Source: Roseibium aggregatum IAM 12614
GTDB taxonomy: Bacteria > Pseudomonadota > Alphaproteobacteria > Rhizobiales > Stappiaceae
Length of the DNA: 64,000 bases
Direction of reading: 5' to 3'
Assembly (NCBI RefSeq): GCF_000168975.1
Contig: NZ_AAUW01000017.1
Coordinates: 1 to 64,000, forward strand
The first letter of the stretch is position 1; each line of letters starts with the position of its first letter. Below the pieces are notes generated by a model that was not told the DNA's origin, made no database searches, and was given only the letters and a program-made list of their open reading frames with translations. Made by a program: the position numbers and the translations under genes. Below are positions 36,445 to 46,122 of this stretch, piece by piece.

Positions 36445-38385
36445 TCAACTATCCTTCGCAGCAAGCGCGTTGAGCACTTCCTGCGAGGCCTTGTCCGTAA
36501 GATCATTGACCTCGACACGGGCTTCGGCGCGGGTTGCCCAATCGGCCCCTGCGGCCTGTGCCTGTTCGGGCAGATCCTTGTAGGCGACAAGCGCCGCTTT
36601 CAGATCACCCTTGTTGACGGCATTTTCCATGCGCTGCAGGGCAGCAGAAGGGCTTTCGCCTTCCCCGGATCCGGACCGGCGAACGGTGAACAGCGACTGT
36701 GCGCTGGACACCAGGCTGTCGAGCACATCGCCGGAGCGGTCCGGTTCGGAAAAGGTCTGATAGATCGACCGCGCAACTGGCGGAAACTGGGCAATCAGCA
36801 CCGACACCGGCTCAACACCGGTCTTGGCGTTGGCTTCCAGCGCCGACAGGTCGAGATCCCCCGGCAGACCTGCCTTCACTGCGGCCAGTTCCGTTTCGTA
36901 GGGACGGCCGGAATCGACGGCCGACTTCAGCGCCGAAACCGAAAGCGCCCGCGCGGCAACCTCCCGCGCCGTGGCATCGCCCATGGTCGCCTCGACAGCG
37001 GCAAGACGCGAGGAAATCGTATCGAGTTCGGAGCGCAAGCCTTCCAGAGCCGCCGTGTTGGCCGCTCCGACCGACTTGATGTCGGCAGCCAGCGAAGACA
37101 GGGTCTCGGTAGCCCGCGCCTGGCTGTCGGCAAGGGTTTTCAGCGAAACATCCGATGTCGAGACGGCGGTCTGTGCCGCTTTCGCAGTCGCTTCGGTGTT
37201 GGAAAGACGGGTTTCCACCTCCGAAAGGGTCGACTTCAGATCCGAAAGCTGGCCCTCTAGACCTGTGACGGAACCCGAAAGCTTGTCGGCTTCGGAAGAG
37301 GTCGAGCTGGTCGAGCTTTCCAGCTCGGCAACGCGGCTTTCCAGCGGCGCCAGATCGACCTGGCTGTCGCTCTTCACAGTCTCTTCCAGCGCAGCCAGAC
37401 GGCTTTCCAGCGGCTGCAGATCGGCCGGCACCCCTTCGCCGGTACCACCACCTGCCGAAGCCACGCTGCTGCGCAAACCTTCGACGTCCTGCTTCAGGGC
37501 ATCGACCGCAGCACTCAGATCTGACGATGAGGCATCCTGCAACCTGGCCTCCAGAGCTGAGACCTTGCTTTCCAGTGCCGAGACGTCGCTGGAACTGCTC
37601 TGGCTGGAAACCGAAGACGTTACGTCGCCAAGTTTTTTCTCCAGATCGGCAATCTTGCTTTGTGCCGCGCTGAGCGCGCTGGTCAACTGCTGGTTCGGCT
37701 CCGGCGTCAGTTTGACAAGCCCCGCCTGATAAAGACCGAAGCCGCCGCCGAGCACCAGAATGCCGCCGATAACGGCTGAGAGCAGAACGCCGAAAGCGCC
37801 GACACCGCCGCGGTCTTCAGCGGCGGGCGGATTGGAGAAGGTTGTCGATCCACCGGGCCGGGAGCTGCTGCTTGCCGACGACGTTCCCGGTTGGCTCGCG
37901 GAAGATGCTGAGGAGCTTGCCGGAGACGCCGGTTTGCCGGTCGCTGTTGACGCCCCGGTCGTGCCGGTGCCGGATGGCTTACCGGCAGTGGAAGACCCGG
38001 CAGCGGTTGAAGATGTCGAGGAATAACCGGATCCGGTCGAAGACGACTTCGTTGAAGACGAGGAAGGCGACGATGCGCTGCCTGAAGTGCCGCTGGCACC
38101 CGATGAGGAGGCACTTCCTGTTGACGAAGAACTGCCGGATGCCGAGGTGCTGCCGATGCCGCCCGGTTTCGATGCGCCCGCAGACGTGCTGCTGGAAGCT
38201 GAACCAGAGGCCGGTTTCGTCTCCGACGGTTTGGCGCCAACCTTTTCCGCGGTCAGATCAATCGTCACCGGCCGCTTGCCGCTGCCGGAGGAAGACGCGG
38301 TGCTGCTGCCGGGCTTGTCCTTGCCGCTGGCGCTGCCACTACCCGATGAGGATGTCCCGCCCGGGGATTTCTTGTCCGTCGTCAT
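36445..38385 (-). CDS. Mic60/mitofilin-like inner-membrane protein
   Basis: A 646-residue protein matching the layout of alphaproteobacterial Mic60, the homologue of the mitochondrial cristae organiser. It has a cytosolic N-terminal part (1-195) that is extremely Ser/Gly/Thr/Ala/Pro-rich, one membrane segment (VGAFGVLLSAVIGGILVLGGGF, about 198-219), a long coiled-coil-like region (about 230-470) and a C-terminal mitofilin-type domain (about 500-646). The gene lies between hemD and hemY, the position where alphaproteobacterial Mic60 is typically found. AGGAGG precedes the start. It would shape inner-membrane folds and tether inner and outer membranes. Assignment rests on layout and gene order, not on strong residue motifs. 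Confidence 0.78.
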   Translation of the reverse strand: MTTDKKSPGGTSSSGSGSASGKDKPGSSTASSSGSGKRPVTIDLTAEKVGAKPSETKPASGSASSSTSAGASKPGGIGSTSASGSSSSTGSASSSGASGTSGSASSPSSSSTKSSSTGSGYSSTSSTAAGSSTAGKPSGTGTTGASTATGKPASPASSSASSASQPGTSSASSSSRPGGSTTFSNPPAAEDRGGVGAFGVLLSAVIGGILVLGGGFGLYQAGLVKLTPEPNQQLTSALSAAQSKIADLEKKLGDVTSSVSSQSSSSDVSALESKVSALEARLQDASSSDLSAAVDALKQDVEGLRSSVASAGGGTGEGVPADLQPLESRLAALEETVKSDSQVDLAPLESRVAELESSTSSTSSEADKLSGSVTGLEGQLSDLKSTLSEVETRLSNTEATAKAAQTAVSTSDVSLKTLADSQARATETLSSLAADIKSVGAANTAALEGLRSELDTISSRLAAVEATMGDATAREVAARALSVSALKSAVDSGRPYETELAAVKAGLPGDLDLSALEANAKTGVEPVSVLIAQFPPVARSIYQTFSEPDRSGDVLDSLVSSAQSLFTVRRSGSGEGESPSAALQRMENAVNKGDLKAALVAYKDLPEQAQAAGADWATRAEARVEVNDLTDKASQEVLNALAAKDS

Positions 38386-38505
38386 CTCATCTCCTCCTGA
38401 ACCCTGCCGGTCCCAAGACCTTCACTATACACACCTCTTTGCGAAGCGGTACCGCCGCAGCAAAGACTTTTGCGCGCTGCAAAAGAACGACTCCCCCGGA
38501 TCGGG

Positions 38506-39222
38506 TTAACACTGTGTTAACGCCAGATCCAGCAAGGAAGTTTCATTCGGCGCAGCCGCAACACGCACCTGGCTTGCCTCGGACAGGGGCTCGGCCGACT
38601 GCCGCGAAAGGGCATAGACAGGCAAACCGGATAAAATATGGTCGAGACCATGGCTGCGAACCAGCGCCAGAAAAGCCTCGGCTGTGCGTCTGGAATAAAT
38701 GAGCACACCGTCGAAAGCATTGCCGTTCAGGCTATCCACAACGGTGGAAGACAATCGCGCCACTGCTTCCATGCGGTAAACCACAACGGTGCGGCAAGAA
38801 ACGCCGCCTGCGGCGAGAAGTCCCTCCAGATCCCCCGACCGGTCCTCCGCCGCGGGGTAAAGCACCTCGCCGGAGGACAAGCCGCTTCGGTGATCGAGAA
38901 TCAGTTGCGCCAGCGCATCGATGTTGCCGTTGGCCGAATGAACCTTGGTAAATCCCGCCTCCCGGCAGGCAAGCGCGGTTGCGTCGCCAACCGTGAAGAC
39001 CGGCAATTTCCTGAAGTCATCGATCCGGCTGTGCGCCGACAGGATGGCAACGGCCCGCCGGCTGGAGAAAGCCAGTGCCGACATTCCCTCCACCCCGATC
39101 TCGGCACTATCCACCTCAACGGTCTTCAGAACGGGCGCCTCATCGGCAACATGCCCCAGAGCCCGCAGTCTTTCTGCGGTGCGCCGGCAATCCGGCTGGG
39201 GACGCGTCACCAGAAAGCGCAT
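38506..39222 (-). CDS. hemD: Uroporphyrinogen-III synthase
   Basis: A 238-residue HemD-family protein that closes and inverts ring D of hydroxymethylbilane to form uroporphyrinogen III. The family is poorly conserved. Recognition comes from the N-terminus (MRFLVTRPQPDCRRTAERL), ALAFSSRRAVAIL (about 57-69), FTVGDATALACREAGF (about 82-97), the LYPAAEDRSGDLEGLL segment (about 127-142) and adjacency to hemC. I chose ATG 39222; a longer frame to 39240 overlaps hemC without a better binding site. It starts 7 bp after the hemC stop, so the two are co-transcribed. Confidence 0.88.
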   Translation of the reverse strand: MRFLVTRPQPDCRRTAERLRALGHVADEAPVLKTVEVDSAEIGVEGMSALAFSSRRAVAILSAHSRIDDFRKLPVFTVGDATALACREAGFTKVHSANGNIDALAQLILDHRSGLSSGEVLYPAAEDRSGDLEGLLAAGGVSCRTVVVYRMEAVARLSSTVVDSLNGNAFDGVLIYSRRTAEAFLALVRSHGLDHILSGLPVYALSRQSAEPLSEASQVRVAAAPNETSLLDLALTQC

Positions 39223-39229
39223 GATTGGC

Positions 39230-40156
39230 TCAGGCTCCAACCATGAAATCCGGCCCCATGCAGGATTTCAGGTCTTCGCCCACCGACCGGCCGATCTGCA
39301 CGGCGTCGGACTTCAGGCCACTGGCCGTAGCTTCATGAACTTCCGATCCATCCGGCTTCAGCACGATGCCCCGGAAGTGCAGCGTGTCGCCGTCAAGCGT
39401 CGCCAGACCGCCGATGGGCGTGCGGCACGATCCGTCCAGAACCGCGAGAAAGGCGCGCTCGGCATCAAGGCGGATCTGGGTTGCCTCGTCGTGAATGGCC
39501 GCCAGCATTTCGAGGGTGGCCGTGTCGTCCGCCCGGCTTTCGATGCAGATTGCGCCTTGGCCGACCGCCGGCAGAAACTGGTCGGTTTCCAGAAGGCTGG
39601 TGATTTCCGCTTCGAGGCCAAGACGGCGCAGACCGGCCGCCGCCAGAAGCGTGGCGTCTACAGCACCTTCCGCCAGCTTGCGCAGGCGGGTTTGCAGGTT
39701 GCCGCGATACATCACCACTTCGATGTCCGGACGCAGCCGCTTGATCATCGCCTGGCGGCGCAGCGAGCTGGAACCGACGACGGCGCCATGGGGCAGGTCG
39801 GTCAGGGTCTTTGCCTTGGGCGACAGGAATGCATCGCGCACATCTTCGCGCGGCAGGAAGGCTGTCAGCGCCAATCCGTCGGGCAGCACCGTTGGCATGT
39901 CCTTGGACGAATGAACGGCAAGATCGATGCGCCCATCCAGAAGCGCTTCCTCGATTTCCTTGGTGAACAGCCCCTTGCCGCCGACTTCCGAAAGCGGCCT
40001 GTCCTGGATCCTGTCGCCGGATGTCTTGATGACCACGATCTCGAACGAGTCTTCGGCCAGACCATGGGCCGCCATCAGCCGGTCGCGGGTTTCGTGAGCC
40101 TGTGCCAGCGCCAGCGCACTGCCCCTTGTTCCGATACGCAAAGGATTTGATTGCAA
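39230..40156 (-). CDS. hemC: Porphobilinogen deaminase (hydroxymethylbilane synthase)
   Basis: A 308-residue cytosolic enzyme joining four porphobilinogens into hydroxymethylbilane. Visible features are [13 protein letters not shown] (8-20), the catalytic aspartate in VHSSKDMPT (D86), the arginine-rich substrate loops [16 protein letters not shown] (129-144) and RGNLQTRL, and the dipyrromethane cofactor-binding cysteine C244 in [11 protein letters not shown]. It is divergent from tsaD across 93 bp, a common arrangement in this group, and heads hemC-hemD-mic60-hemY. Confidence 0.96.
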   Translation of the reverse strand: MQSNPLRIGTRGSALALAQAHETRDRLMAAHGLAEDSFEIVVIKTSGDRIQDRPLSEVGGKGLFTKEIEEALLDGRIDLAVHSSKDMPTVLPDGLALTAFLPREDVRDAFLSPKAKTLTDLPHGAVVGSSSLRRQAMIKRLRPDIEVVMYRGNLQTRLRKLAEGAVDATLLAAAGLRRLGLEAEITSLLETDQFLPAVGQGAICIESRADDTATLEMLAAIHDEATQIRLDAERAFLAVLDGSCRTPIGGLATLDGDTLHFRGIVLKPDGSEVHEATASGLKSDAVQIGRSVGEDLKSCMGPDFMVGA

Positions 40157-40249
40157 GGTTTACCGTCCAGATGCTACGCCCGGCCGAAATGACGGGCACC
40201 GATTTATGTCTTTTCGGATGTCCTAACACAGGCCACCGCATTTAGACCA

Positions 40250-41356
40250 ATGACCTCAGTCAAAACAGATGACAATGCGACCAATCTGACGGTCCTGGGG
40301 ATTGAAACAAGCTGCGACGAAACGGCAGCGGCGGTGGTGCGCGGCCCAGTGCACAAGGAAATCCTGTCCAATACGATCCGTTCGCAGATCGACGAGCACA
40401 CGGAGTTCGGCGGCGTGGTGCCGGAAATCGCCGCCCGCGCCCATATCGAGATCCTCGACCGGATCGTTGCCGAAGCCATGGCCGAAGCCGGCTGCGGATG
40501 GGACGACATCGACGCCATTGCCGCAACCGCGGGCCCGGGCCTGATCGGCGGGGTCATCGTTGGCTTCATGACCGCCAAGGCCATCGCCATGGCCGCGGGC
40601 AAGCCGATTGTCGGCGTCAATCACCTGGAAGGCCACGCCCTCACCGCACGCCTGACCGACGATCTGGAGTTTCCGTTCCTCCTTTTGCTGGTGTCCGGCG
40701 GCCACAGCCAGTTTCTGCTGGTGCGCGGTGTCGGCGACTATGAACGCCTCGGCACGACCATCGACGATGCCATCGGCGAAGCCTTCGACAAGACCGCCAA
40801 GCTGCTGGGCCTGCCCTATCCCGGAGGCCCGCATGTGGAGAAGATGGCAGCGAAAGGCGACGTCACCCGCTTCCGCCTGCCGCGGCCGCTGCTGGACCGG
40901 CCGGGCCTCGACATGTCCTTTGCCGGGTTGAAGACCGCTCTTCGGACCCAGGCGAAAAAGCTGGAACCGGTTGACGAACAGACGATTGCCGACCTCTGCG
41001 CCGCCTTCCAGCGGTCGGTTTCGGACGTCCTGGCCGCCCGCACCCGCTCCGCGCTTGACCTCTTCCGCACGCGCCATCCGGGCGTCAAACCGGCAATTGT
41101 CGTGGCCGGCGGCGTTGCGGCGAACCAGGAAATTCGCACCAGCCTTCTTGCGGCCGCTGAAGAGGCGAATGCCCGCTTTGTTGCCCCGCCGCTGCGCCTT
41201 TGCACCGACAATGCAGCCATGATCGCCTGGGCCGGCATCGAGCGGCTTCGGCTCGGCCCCGTGGACGACATGAGCCTGTCGCCCAGGCCCCGCTGGCCGC
41301 TGGATGCGGCCAATGCCGGCGTGCTCGGCGCGGGCAAGAAGGGCGCGAAGGTTTAG
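40250..41356 (+). CDS. tsaD: tRNA N6-adenosine threonylcarbamoyltransferase
   Basis: A 368-residue ASKHA-fold enzyme that transfers threonylcarbamoyl to A37 of ANN-decoding tRNAs, with TsaB and TsaE. It has the N-terminal [19 protein letters not shown] motif, metal-binding histidines in the NHLEGHALT motif (about 124-132), the glycine loops [12 protein letters not shown] and [25 protein letters not shown] segment, and [13 protein letters not shown] near residue 287. It is divergent from hemC and probably starts an operon through the Nudix pair to gpsA. Confidence 0.96.
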   Translation: MTSVKTDDNATNLTVLGIETSCDETAAAVVRGPVHKEILSNTIRSQIDEHTEFGGVVPEIAARAHIEILDRIVAEAMAEAGCGWDDIDAIAATAGPGLIGGVIVGFMTAKAIAMAAGKPIVGVNHLEGHALTARLTDDLEFPFLLLLVSGGHSQFLLVRGVGDYERLGTTIDDAIGEAFDKTAKLLGLPYPGGPHVEKMAAKGDVTRFRLPRPLLDRPGLDMSFAGLKTALRTQAKKLEPVDEQTIADLCAAFQRSVSDVLAARTRSALDLFRTRHPGVKPAIVVAGGVAANQEIRTSLLAAAEEANARFVAPPLRLCTDNAAMIAWAGIERLRLGPVDDMSLSPRPRWPLDAANAGVLGAGKKGAKV

Positions 41357-41460
41357 GCGGCAGCCTAATAAAACGTCGCTCGAATGGGCGCCGACCCTTT
41401 TGCGCGGCCAAAGACCCTGTTAGGAAACCTCAGCCTTTCCAACAAGGACAGTTTTCAGCG

Positions 41461-41964
41461 ATGCGCGTCTACCACAAGGCCTATGTCTATCTGACCTGCG
41501 GCACGGACCTTCTGGTCTTCAACGAACCGGACACGCCCTGGCTCGGGCTTCAGGTCCCTGGCGGAACGATCGATCCGGGGGAAAGCTTCCTGCATGGCGC
41601 CATGCGGGAATTTACCGAGGAAACCGGCCTCGATCTGGATGTCGCCTTCGATCATTTTTCCAGCCAGGACATCCCGTTCGAAACGATCCCGCCGGTCGGC
41701 CAGTACCGGCCCGCGCCCAACCGCCCGCTGCTTGGCCGACACATCCGCCGCAATTATCATGTTCGCCTCGCAACCCGGCCCGGCACCGAGTGGGAACATT
41801 ACGAAATGCATCCCAGCAGCGGCGGCGAACCGATTCGCTACCGCTTCTTCTGGGTCGACCTCTTTGGCGAGCGTGCGAGCAACGAGGAAAACTTCTTCGC
41901 CGCTTTCGGCGCGCCCCTGAGCGCCCTGCGCGAGCGAGTGGCGCAGATCGCCAACGCGGCATAA
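41461..41964 (+). CDS. Nudix hydrolase 1 of a tandem pair
   Basis: A 167-residue Nudix-fold hydrolase. The Nudix box is complete: GTIDPGE, seven residues, then REFTEETGL (about 41-64 in all). The N-terminus YHKAYVYLTCGTDLLVFNEP is nearly the same as in the next gene. I chose ATG 41461; AAGGA lies 13 nt upstream. Compared with its neighbour it has an extra segment around residues 85-100. The Nudix family cleaves nucleoside diphosphates linked to another group; which one cannot be told. It sits 104 bp after tsaD. Confidence 0.88.
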   Translation: MRVYHKAYVYLTCGTDLLVFNEPDTPWLGLQVPGGTIDPGESFLHGAMREFTEETGLDLDVAFDHFSSQDIPFETIPPVGQYRPAPNRPLLGRHIRRNYHVRLATRPGTEWEHYEMHPSSGGEPIRYRFFWVDLFGERASNEENFFAAFGAPLSALRERVAQIANAA

Positions 41965-41991
41965 ATCTGTTTTTTCAAGGACTTGCCGGTT

Positions 41992-42465
41992 ATGATCTAC
42001 TACAAGGCCTACGTTTATCTGACCTGCGGTACGGAGCTTCTGGTGTTTGAGGAGCCGGATTTTCCCGATGCCGAGATCCAGGTTCCCGGCGGCACGGTCG
42101 ACCCCGGCGAGAGCTTTCTGCAGGCTGCCCGGAGAGAATTTGCCGAGGAGACCGGACTTTCGTTGGATATCGCGTTCGAATCGTTCGCCGACCAGGACCA
42201 TTTCTTCAAAGATGTTCCCCGTTGTCTCGACGGCTTGCATCGCCGGCGGCATTTTCACGGCCGTATTCGTGAAAAACCCGCGACAGAATGGGAACACTTC
42301 GAAACGTCACCGAACTCAGGCGGACCTCCGATAAGGTTTCGTCTGTTCTGGATTGACCTGTTCACCATGGATGCGCCGACCGAGGCCCGCTTTTTTGAAG
42401 GGTTTGGAGCGCAGCTTGAAACATTACGGACGCGCGTGGAAAGGCAGAGCAATGGGCGCCATTAG
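41992..42465 (+). CDS. Nudix hydrolase 2 of a tandem pair
   Basis: A 157-residue paralogue of the preceding gene, 27 bp downstream, with a full Nudix box (GTVDPGE ... REFAEETGL). Both share the ends TEWEHFE-SPNSGG and FW-DLF motifs, showing a local duplication that has since diverged. I chose ATG 41992 because the N-terminus (MIYYKAYVYLTCG) then aligns with its neighbour and AAGGA lies upstream; the longer frame starts at a TTG. It overlaps the gpsA start by 14 bp. Confidence 0.88.
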   Translation: MIYYKAYVYLTCGTELLVFEEPDFPDAEIQVPGGTVDPGESFLQAARREFAEETGLSLDIAFESFADQDHFFKDVPRCLDGLHRRRHFHGRIREKPATEWEHFETSPNSGGPPIRFRLFWIDLFTMDAPTEARFFEGFGAQLETLRTRVERQSNGRH

Positions 42466-43459
42466 GTCTATCGGCGTCGTTGGCGGAGGTGCGTGGGGCA
42501 CGGCCCTGGCCCTGACCGCGGCCCGTGCCGGCCGCGAGGTACGCCTTTGGGCGCGCGATCCCGGCACGGTTTCCGATATCCGGGTTCGCCGGCAGAACCC
42601 GCGCTATCTGCCGGGCATCACCTTTGACGAGGACCTGGAAGCGACTTCGTCGCTGGAAGAGGTCGCCGATGCCGATGCCATTTTGCTGGTGACACCGGCC
42701 CAGACCACCCGGGCCATGCTGGCCGCCCTGAAGCAGACCGGCAAGGTGCGTGGACCTGTTGTCCTGTGCGCCAAGGGCATCGAACAGTCCTCCGGCAAGC
42801 TTCTCTCCAAGGTCATGAGCGAGGAACTGCCCGGCATCGAACCCGGTGTCCTCTCCGGCCCGAGCTTTGCCGACGACGTCGCAAGGGGCCTGCCGACCGC
42901 CGTGACTGTTGCGGCCAATACCGCCAAGACGGCGCTCAGCCTGTGCGAAGCGCTGCAATCGCCCTGTTTCCGGCCCTATGCCTCCATCGATGTTCTTGGA
43001 ACCCAGATCGGCGGCGCCCTCAAGAACGTGCTTGCAATCGCCTGCGGGGCCGTGGTCGGCCGCAAGCTCGGCGCCAGCGCCCAGGCGGCCCTGACCGCAC
43101 GCGGCTTTGCCGAACTGTCGCGCCTCGGCACCGCCATGGGCGCGCAGGGCGAAACCCTCACCGGCCTTTCCGGTCTGGGCGATCTGGTGCTCACCTGCTC
43201 GTCCAGCCAGTCGCGTAATTTCTCCTTCGGGCTAAGGCTCGGCGAAGGCTTCATGGCCTCCGAGCTGATTGCGGCCGGTGGCAAACTGGCGGAAGGGGCC
43301 TATTCCGCCCGCGTCGCCGTCAAACTGGCAAGCAAATACGATGTCGAAGTGCCGATCTGCGAGACCGTCGCCAAGATGATCGACGAGGACCTGACCATCG
43401 ACGACGCCCTCAACATCCTGATGGCCCGCCCGCTGAAGTCGGAAACGGCGGGTCTTTAG
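42452..43459 (+). CDS. gpsA: Glycerol-3-phosphate dehydrogenase [NAD(P)+]
   Basis: A 335-residue cytosolic enzyme reducing dihydroxyacetone phosphate to sn-glycerol 3-phosphate for phospholipid synthesis. It has the dinucleotide motif IGVVGGGAWGTALA (about 6-19), the family segment LCAKGIE, the catalytic lysine in GGALKNVLAIACG (about 186-198) and LSGLGDLVLTCSS (about 237-249). I chose ATG 42452, giving the standard length; a longer frame from 42353 is the overlapping Nudix gene read out of frame. It belongs to the tsaD-Nudix-gpsA gene run common in alphaproteobacteria. Confidence 0.95.
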   Translation: MGAIRSIGVVGGGAWGTALALTAARAGREVRLWARDPGTVSDIRVRRQNPRYLPGITFDEDLEATSSLEEVADADAILLVTPAQTTRAMLAALKQTGKVRGPVVLCAKGIEQSSGKLLSKVMSEELPGIEPGVLSGPSFADDVARGLPTAVTVAANTAKTALSLCEALQSPCFRPYASIDVLGTQIGGALKNVLAIACGAVVGRKLGASAQAALTARGFAELSRLGTAMGAQGETLTGLSGLGDLVLTCSSSQSRNFSFGLRLGEGFMASELIAAGGKLAEGAYSARVAVKLASKYDVEVPICETVAKMIDEDLTIDDALNILMARPLKSETAGL

Positions 43460-43558
43460 GCCGCTTCGAACAAACCCGCTTCCGGCATCGAGACAAGCGG
43501 GTATCTGGTTCCACAGAATCTCGCAGCTACGCACTCAAAGACTGGCAGCAAACAAACG

Positions 43559-43708
43559 TGTCACCCCCGGACAAGCGAAGCGCAGATCCGGGGCCAACTC
43601 GCCGCGCCACTTGCCGAAGCAGACAAGGTGCTCTGAAGAGGCACATCCCATTCCAGCTCTCTGGAAACGAGTAGGCCCCGGGTCTCGCGTTGCTCGCCCG
43701 GGGAGACA
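43559..43708 (+). repeat. 150-bp palindromic intergenic repeat, family A, copy 3
   Basis: Begins TGTCACCCCCGGACAAGC and ends CTCGCCCGGGGAGACA, same orientation as copy 2. Contains both hairpins and the core CTCTGGAAACGAGT. Lies 100 bp past gpsA. Confidence 0.8.
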
Positions 43709-43789
43709 CTTGTGCTTGCTGCGTGTCTTTAGTCCAAAGACAGTTGCCCTGTCACGAGGGGGAGGACAGCTCTCCAAGCTCACCCACTC

Positions 43790-43829
43790 CCTCATCCTGA
43801 GGAGCCGCCTTGGCGGCGTCTCGAAGCAA
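43790..43829. repeat. Palindromic intergenic repeat, family B, single copy
   Basis: CCTCATCCTGAGGA, a GCCGCCTTGGCGGC hairpin and CGTCTCGAAG match the arms at 30287-30394. The match breaks off right at the IS110 element, whose transposase stop is at 43838. The partner arm seen at 30350-30394 is missing. Confidence 0.75.
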
Positions 43830-43837
43830 CCATGTTT

Positions 43838-44940
<1,103 letters not shown>

Positions 44941-45009
44941 TCTAATCAAATCTCAACAGATAAGGATGGGCTACATACTCGTGACAATCAGCTTTTCTTT
45001 CTAACTGCT

Positions 45010-45291
45010 TCAGGCGAATGCAGCGACAAAACGAATGAGCTCAAGTAAAGCCACTATGGCTGCAGAGCCCGTCGCTATTCCAGCCATAATTCGTTCAGGA
45101 TCATCAAGACGCTTTACGGTCTGCAGTTGATGGCCGTTCCAAAAGATCTCATTTGTTTTTGGATCTATCGCGAAGAGACTAAGACCTTTGATGCTGATCG
45201 GTCGTAGATACTTATTCGACCACCAATTTGGCGCCTCAGCCGTTGCGTATCGATTTTCGAACACAACATCCCAATCCAGGTTATCGGTCAT
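45010..45291 (-). CDS. Small protein with a C-terminal membrane segment
   Basis: A 93-residue protein I do not recognise. GGAGGGGAG lies 4 nt before the ATG, which supports real translation. Residues 1-65 are soluble and aromatic-rich (DWDVVFENRYATAEAPNWW; LSLFAIDPKTNEIFWNGHQL); residues 68-92 are hydrophobic (MAGIATGSAAIVALLELIRFVAA), a probable single membrane anchor. Base composition is lower in GC than neighbouring genes and the gene sits next to the IS110 element, so it may have been acquired with it. Function unknown. Confidence 0.65.
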   Translation of the reverse strand: MTDNLDWDVVFENRYATAEAPNWWSNKYLRPISIKGLSLFAIDPKTNEIFWNGHQLQTVKRLDDPERIMAGIATGSAAIVALLELIRFVAAFA

Positions 45292-45378
45292 TTACTCCCC
45301 TCCTATCTTTCCCCCATTGAGTTTCCCCCGCCCCGGCCCTAGGTTCGACGCAGATTCGACCAACCCGGGGAAATCTTC

Positions 45379-45669
45379 ATGCTCTATGCCCTGATCTGCA
45401 CCGACAAGCCCGGTGCCCTGCAGACGCGTCTCGACAATCGCGCCGCTCATCTCGACTTTCTGAAAGGCCTTGGCGACAGCCTCAAGGCTGCCGGTCCGTT
45501 TCTTGACGACGACGGCAACATGACCGGCTCGCTGGTCGTGATCGAAGCGTCCAACCGCGACGAGATCCTGGCGATCTCCCAGGAAGATCCCTATGCCCTG
45601 GCCGATCTTTTCGAAAGCGTCGAGATCCGCCCCTGGAACTGGGCGGTCAAGAACCCGGAGGCAAACTGA
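45379..45669 (+). CDS. YciI family protein
   Basis: A 96-residue single-domain YciI-like protein with a dimeric ferredoxin-like fold. Typical features are the N-terminal MLYALICTDKPGAL, the active-site-type histidine and aspartate region NRAAHLDFLKGLG, GSLVVIEA and DPYALADLFESVEIRPWNW. Members are small enzymes of mostly unknown reaction, related to muconolactone isomerases. It ends directly at the next start, forming a small operon with the EVE-domain and methyltransferase genes. Confidence 0.9.
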   Translation: MLYALICTDKPGALQTRLDNRAAHLDFLKGLGDSLKAAGPFLDDDGNMTGSLVVIEASNRDEILAISQEDPYALADLFESVEIRPWNWAVKNPEAN

Positions 45670-46095
45670 GTGCAGTACTGGCTGATCAAGTCCGAGCCCG
45701 ACAAATGGTCCTGGGAACAGCAGAAAGCCCGGGGCGACAAGGGCGAGCAATGGGACGGTATCCGGAACTACCAGGCACGCAACAACATGCGGGCCATGGA
45801 AATCGGCGACAAGGCGTTCTTCTACCATTCCAACATCGGAAAGGAAGTCGTGGGCATCGTTGAAGTCTGCAGCGACATCCATCCGGATACCACCATTGAC
45901 GATCCGCGCTGGGAATGTGTGGACTTCAAGGCTGTCTGCGACATGCCGAAGCCGGTGACCCTGGCCGACGTGAAGGCCGAACCGCGCCTTGCCAAGATGT
46001 CGCTGGTCACCTCCATGCGCCTGTCGGTGCAGCCGGTCACGGAAGAGGAATGGAAAATCGTCTGTGAAATGGGCGGCCTGAAAGAGCCTGCGTAA
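45670..46095 (+). CDS. EVE domain protein
   Basis: A 141-residue EVE-domain protein (MQYWLIKSEPDKWSWEQQ, start codon GTG). The fold is related to PUA and YTH domains and is thought to bind modified bases in DNA or RNA. Aromatic cage residues are plausible in YWLIKSEPDKWSW and WDGIRNYQARNNMR. It starts directly after the YciI stop. This YciI-EVE-methyltransferase trio recurs in alphaproteobacteria; the link between them is unknown. Confidence 0.9.
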   Translation: MQYWLIKSEPDKWSWEQQKARGDKGEQWDGIRNYQARNNMRAMEIGDKAFFYHSNIGKEVVGIVEVCSDIHPDTTIDDPRWECVDFKAVCDMPKPVTLADVKAEPRLAKMSLVTSMRLSVQPVTEEEWKIVCEMGGLKEPA

Positions 46096-46122
46096 CGTCC
46101 TCTTCTGAAAGACCTGCCCTGA

